DNA from: an uncultured Eubacterium sp.
Lineage (GTDB): Bacteria > Bacillota > Clostridia > Lachnospirales > Lachnospiraceae
Length of the DNA stretch: 15,157 nucleotides
NCBI GenBank assembly: GCA_910580075.1
Contig: CAJTVR010000101.1
Location: 1-15,157 of the forward strand
Reading direction: 5' to 3'
Shown: piece by piece, positions 13,307 to 15,157 of the stretch
How positions within the stretch are numbered: position 1 is the stretch's first letter
Layout of the letters: each line of letters opens with the position of its first letter
The notes under the pieces: generated by a model
What the model saw: the letters and a program-made list of their open reading frames with translations, nothing else
Told to the model about the DNA's origin: nothing
Database searches by the model: none
Translations under genes and position numbers: made by a program

Positions 13307-14725
13307 TTAGAAACGGAAATCCCGCCCGCCATTTTGAATATTATCAATATATTCTCTGGCCTTCAGCCTTACTTTCTCATTTGGAATCTTTTTCAGCTCT
13401 TCGGCAATCAGCTTTTCTCCAATTTCCTTTGTCTGCGGCGAAGCATAATCTTCCAGAAATTCTTTTAATGTCATCAGTGCATTCGGATGACAGCAGTTGA
13501 CAATCTGCCTGTTTTTTAACAGCTCCATAAACCGGTCGCCTGTACGTCCTTCGCGGTAGCAGGCTGTACAGAAGCTCGGCACATAGCCTAAATCCATCAG
13601 CCAGTGCACTACTTCTTCCAGAGTCCTGCGGTCGCTGACATCAAACTGTGCAGAATTATCTTCTTCCTGTTCTTCTTCATAATATCCGCCAACGCTTGTT
13701 CTGGAACCGCCGCTGATCTGTGAAACGCCAAGATGCAGCACTTTTTCCCGTGTTTTCGCTGATTCTCTTGTAGACACAATCATCCCGGTATAAGGTACGG
13801 CAATGCGGATACATGCCACTATTTTTTGGAATGTTTCATCCGAAATCCCGTTGTCAAACACATCCGGGTCAATGTCATCTGCGCGGCGGACTCTTGGAAC
13901 GCTGATTGTATGCGGGCCGACCCCTTTGAATGCCTCTAAATGCTCTGCATGCATAATGATTCCGGTAAAGTCATACCGGTAATTGTTTAGTCCGAATAAT
14001 ACGCCAAGCCCTACATCGTCAATACCCCCGTCCATTGCACGGTCCATCGCCTCAGTATGGTATTCATAATTGCTCTTCGGCCCTGTCGGATGCAGTTTTT
14101 CATACTGTTTTTTATCATAAGTCTCCTGAAACAGAATATACGTACCAATCCCGGCTTCTTTCAGTTTCCGGTAATCTTCCACTGTCGTAGCTGCAATATT
14201 TACATTCACACGGCGGATTGCACCGTTTTTATGTCTGATACTGTATATTGTATGGATACATTCCAAAATATACTCTAACGGATTGTTAACCGGATCTTCT
14301 CCGGCTTCCAGCGCCAGCCTCTTATGCCCCATATCCTGCAAGGCAATGACTTCACGCCTTACTTCCTCCTGTGTCAGTTTCTTTCTGGAAATATGCCTGT
14401 TCTTTGCATGGTACGGACAGTATTCACAGCCGTTGATACAGTAATTGGACAGATAAAGCGGCGCAAACATTACGATGCGGTTTCCATAAAATTCCTGTTT
14501 AATCTGCTCTGCCAGCTGGAAGATTTCCTGATTTTTTTCTTCCAGTTCACAGTCCAGCAGAACAATTGCTTCTTTGTGCGAAATACCTTTCATCTTTTTT
14601 GCTTTTTCCAGGATCTGGCTGATAAGCGCTTCATTCTTTTTATTCTTCTGTGCGTAATCCAGACATTCTCTGATTTCCTCATCACTGATAAATTCTTCTG
14701 CTTTTGGCGACATTACGTTATACAT
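13307..14725 (-). CDS. hydG: [FeFe] hydrogenase H-cluster radical SAM maturase HydG
   Basis: A 472-residue cytoplasmic radical SAM enzyme that splits tyrosine and yields the CO and cyanide-bearing iron unit of the hydrogenase H-cluster. The radical SAM motif C96-x3-C100-x2-C103 sits in NYCINGCEYCPYH, preceded by FAPLYLSNY. The C-terminal auxiliary cluster motif CX2CX22C is seen as C386, C389 and C412 in FCTACYREG...NCCHPN. Also present are GVGPHTISVPR, the STRESAKTREKVLHLGVSQISGGSRTSVGGY region and a C-terminal helix ending, as expected for HydG (about 470 residues). GGGAGGAAAG lies just before the ATG. The TM1266-type gene lies 29 bp upstream on the same strand, so they form an operon. The companions HydE and HydF and the hydrogenase itself are not in the window. 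Confidence 0.96.
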   Translation of the reverse strand: MYNVMSPKAEEFISDEEIRECLDYAQKNKKNEALISQILEKAKKMKGISHKEAIVLLDCELEEKNQEIFQLAEQIKQEFYGNRIVMFAPLYLSNYCINGCEYCPYHAKNRHISRKKLTQEEVRREVIALQDMGHKRLALEAGEDPVNNPLEYILECIHTIYSIRHKNGAIRRVNVNIAATTVEDYRKLKEAGIGTYILFQETYDKKQYEKLHPTGPKSNYEYHTEAMDRAMDGGIDDVGLGVLFGLNNYRYDFTGIIMHAEHLEAFKGVGPHTISVPRVRRADDIDPDVFDNGISDETFQKIVACIRIAVPYTGMIVSTRESAKTREKVLHLGVSQISGGSRTSVGGYYEEEQEEDNSAQFDVSDRRTLEEVVHWLMDLGYVPSFCTACYREGRTGDRFMELLKNRQIVNCCHPNALMTLKEFLEDYASPQTKEIGEKLIAEELKKIPNEKVRLKAREYIDNIQNGGRDFRF

Positions 14726-14754
14726 GGTTCTTTCCTCCCTGTTTGATTATCATT

Positions 14755-15015
14755 TCATCCTGGCAGCTTTGAATAAGCCACTTTTGCAGACACTCCGCTG
14801 ATTCTTCCCAGTTTCCCGGAAAGTCCGCTGATTACGTCTGCCGGGGCATCCATTGCTACACTAATCAGCGACACGCCGCGCTCCCTGTGCGGAATGCCCA
14901 TCCTGCCAATGATATAGCGGCTGTATCCGTGAAGCAGTTCATTCAGATCACGGACACTGGTTTCCTGTTCTACTACAATGGCTATGACTGCCAGTTTTGT
15001 TTGTGCTGTTTCCAT
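14755..15015 (-). CDS. TM1266-type putative regulator of the iron-only hydrogenase system
   Basis: An 86-residue protein with a single ACT/NikR-C-like alpha-beta fold: KLAVIAIVVEQ strand, SVRDLNELLHGYSRYIIGRMGIP helix and loop, GVSLISVAMDAPADVISGLSGKLGRISGVSAKVAY. Proteins of this family (TM1266) are repeatedly encoded next to [FeFe] hydrogenase maturation genes and are taken to be regulators, although they have no DNA-binding domain of their own. Its position directly upstream of hydG (29-bp gap) fits. GAAGGG lies about 11 bases before the ATG. Upstream there are only about 45 bases before an interspersed repeat unit, so the operon promoter either overlaps the repeat or lies beyond the window. 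Binding ligand unknown. Confidence 0.88.
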   Translation of the reverse strand: METAQTKLAVIAIVVEQETSVRDLNELLHGYSRYIIGRMGIPHRERGVSLISVAMDAPADVISGLSGKLGRISGVSAKVAYSKLPG

Positions 15016-15057
15016 TTTTATATTTTCCCTTCTGTGGTGGTGCGGGGACGGTAATTT

Positions 15058-15157
15058 ATTGATTGCCCGGACGCCGGGCGGAGATACTTTTTCCTTTTTC
15101 TATTCCGCCTTCGAACAGTAAGAAATTCTAAATTTTCTGCTTCCAGGCTGTGGCAGC
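15058..15157 (-). repeat. Inverted copy of the interspersed repeat (unit G), cut by the window end
   Basis: The minus strand reads GCTGCCACAG, GGAAGCAGAAAATTTAGAA, TTACTGTTCGAAGGCGGAA, AGAAAAAGGAAAAAGT, TCTCCGCC, CGGCGTCCGGG, i.e. a full-length unit. Stems present: GGCGGA (15077-15082) with TCCGCC (15104-15109), and CCCGG-ACG-CCGGG (15066-15078). Orientation is opposite to units A, B, D and E. It lies immediately upstream of the TM1266-hydG operon. Confidence 0.85.

Overview
The window looks like chromosomal DNA of a low-to-mid GC anaerobic Firmicute, most probably a gut-type Lachnospiraceae (Clostridia). The basis is an AGGAGG-type ribosome binding site before most genes, SigA-type promoters (TTGACA/TATAAT), an HydG maturase for [FeFe] hydrogenase, a GHKL/LytTR two-component pair, and protein sequences of clostridial character. 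The family placement is inference; no rRNA, tRNA, CRISPR array or transposase was seen.

Layout, left to right. Positions 1-280 hold a tandem pair of an interspersed stem-loop repeat. Two minus-strand genes follow: a YciI-like protein (400-699), with the sstT Na+/serine-threonine symporter (813-2039) upstream of it. From about 2210 to 2790 lies a large non-coding repeat block, containing one diverged inverted copy and a second tandem pair. A plus-strand VOC-fold protein (2860-3243) converges through a shared terminator on a minus-strand ABC exporter pair (permease 3308-4099, ATPase 4096-5070, overlapping by ATGA). Further minus-strand genes are a Cof-type HAD phosphatase (5191-6024) and a four-helix membrane protein (6159-6590), with a short repeat copy between them. 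The latter has a consensus promoter bracketed by 15-bp direct repeats.

The plus strand then carries a LytTR response regulator (6919-7650), a strong terminator-like hairpin, its GHKL sensor kinase (7814-9121), and a methyl-accepting chemotaxis protein (9519-11231). The 3' end of the chemoreceptor gene overlaps that of the convergent rarA (11212-12558, minus). A GNAT acetyltransferase (12714-13214, minus) follows. The last operon is a TM1266-type small protein (14755-15015) followed downstream by hydG (13307-14725), both on the minus strand. The window ends inside another inverted copy of the interspersed repeat (about 15058-15157).

The genes are mostly independent modules: amino-acid uptake, export, peptide- or ligand-type signalling, chemoreception, replication-fork repair and hydrogenase maturation. 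The most distinctive feature is the repeat family. It has at least seven units in 15 kb, with GGACGCCGG/CCGGCGTCC ends and a GGCGGA...TCCGCC stem around an A-rich loop. It occurs as tandem pairs, single units and reduced hairpins, always between genes.
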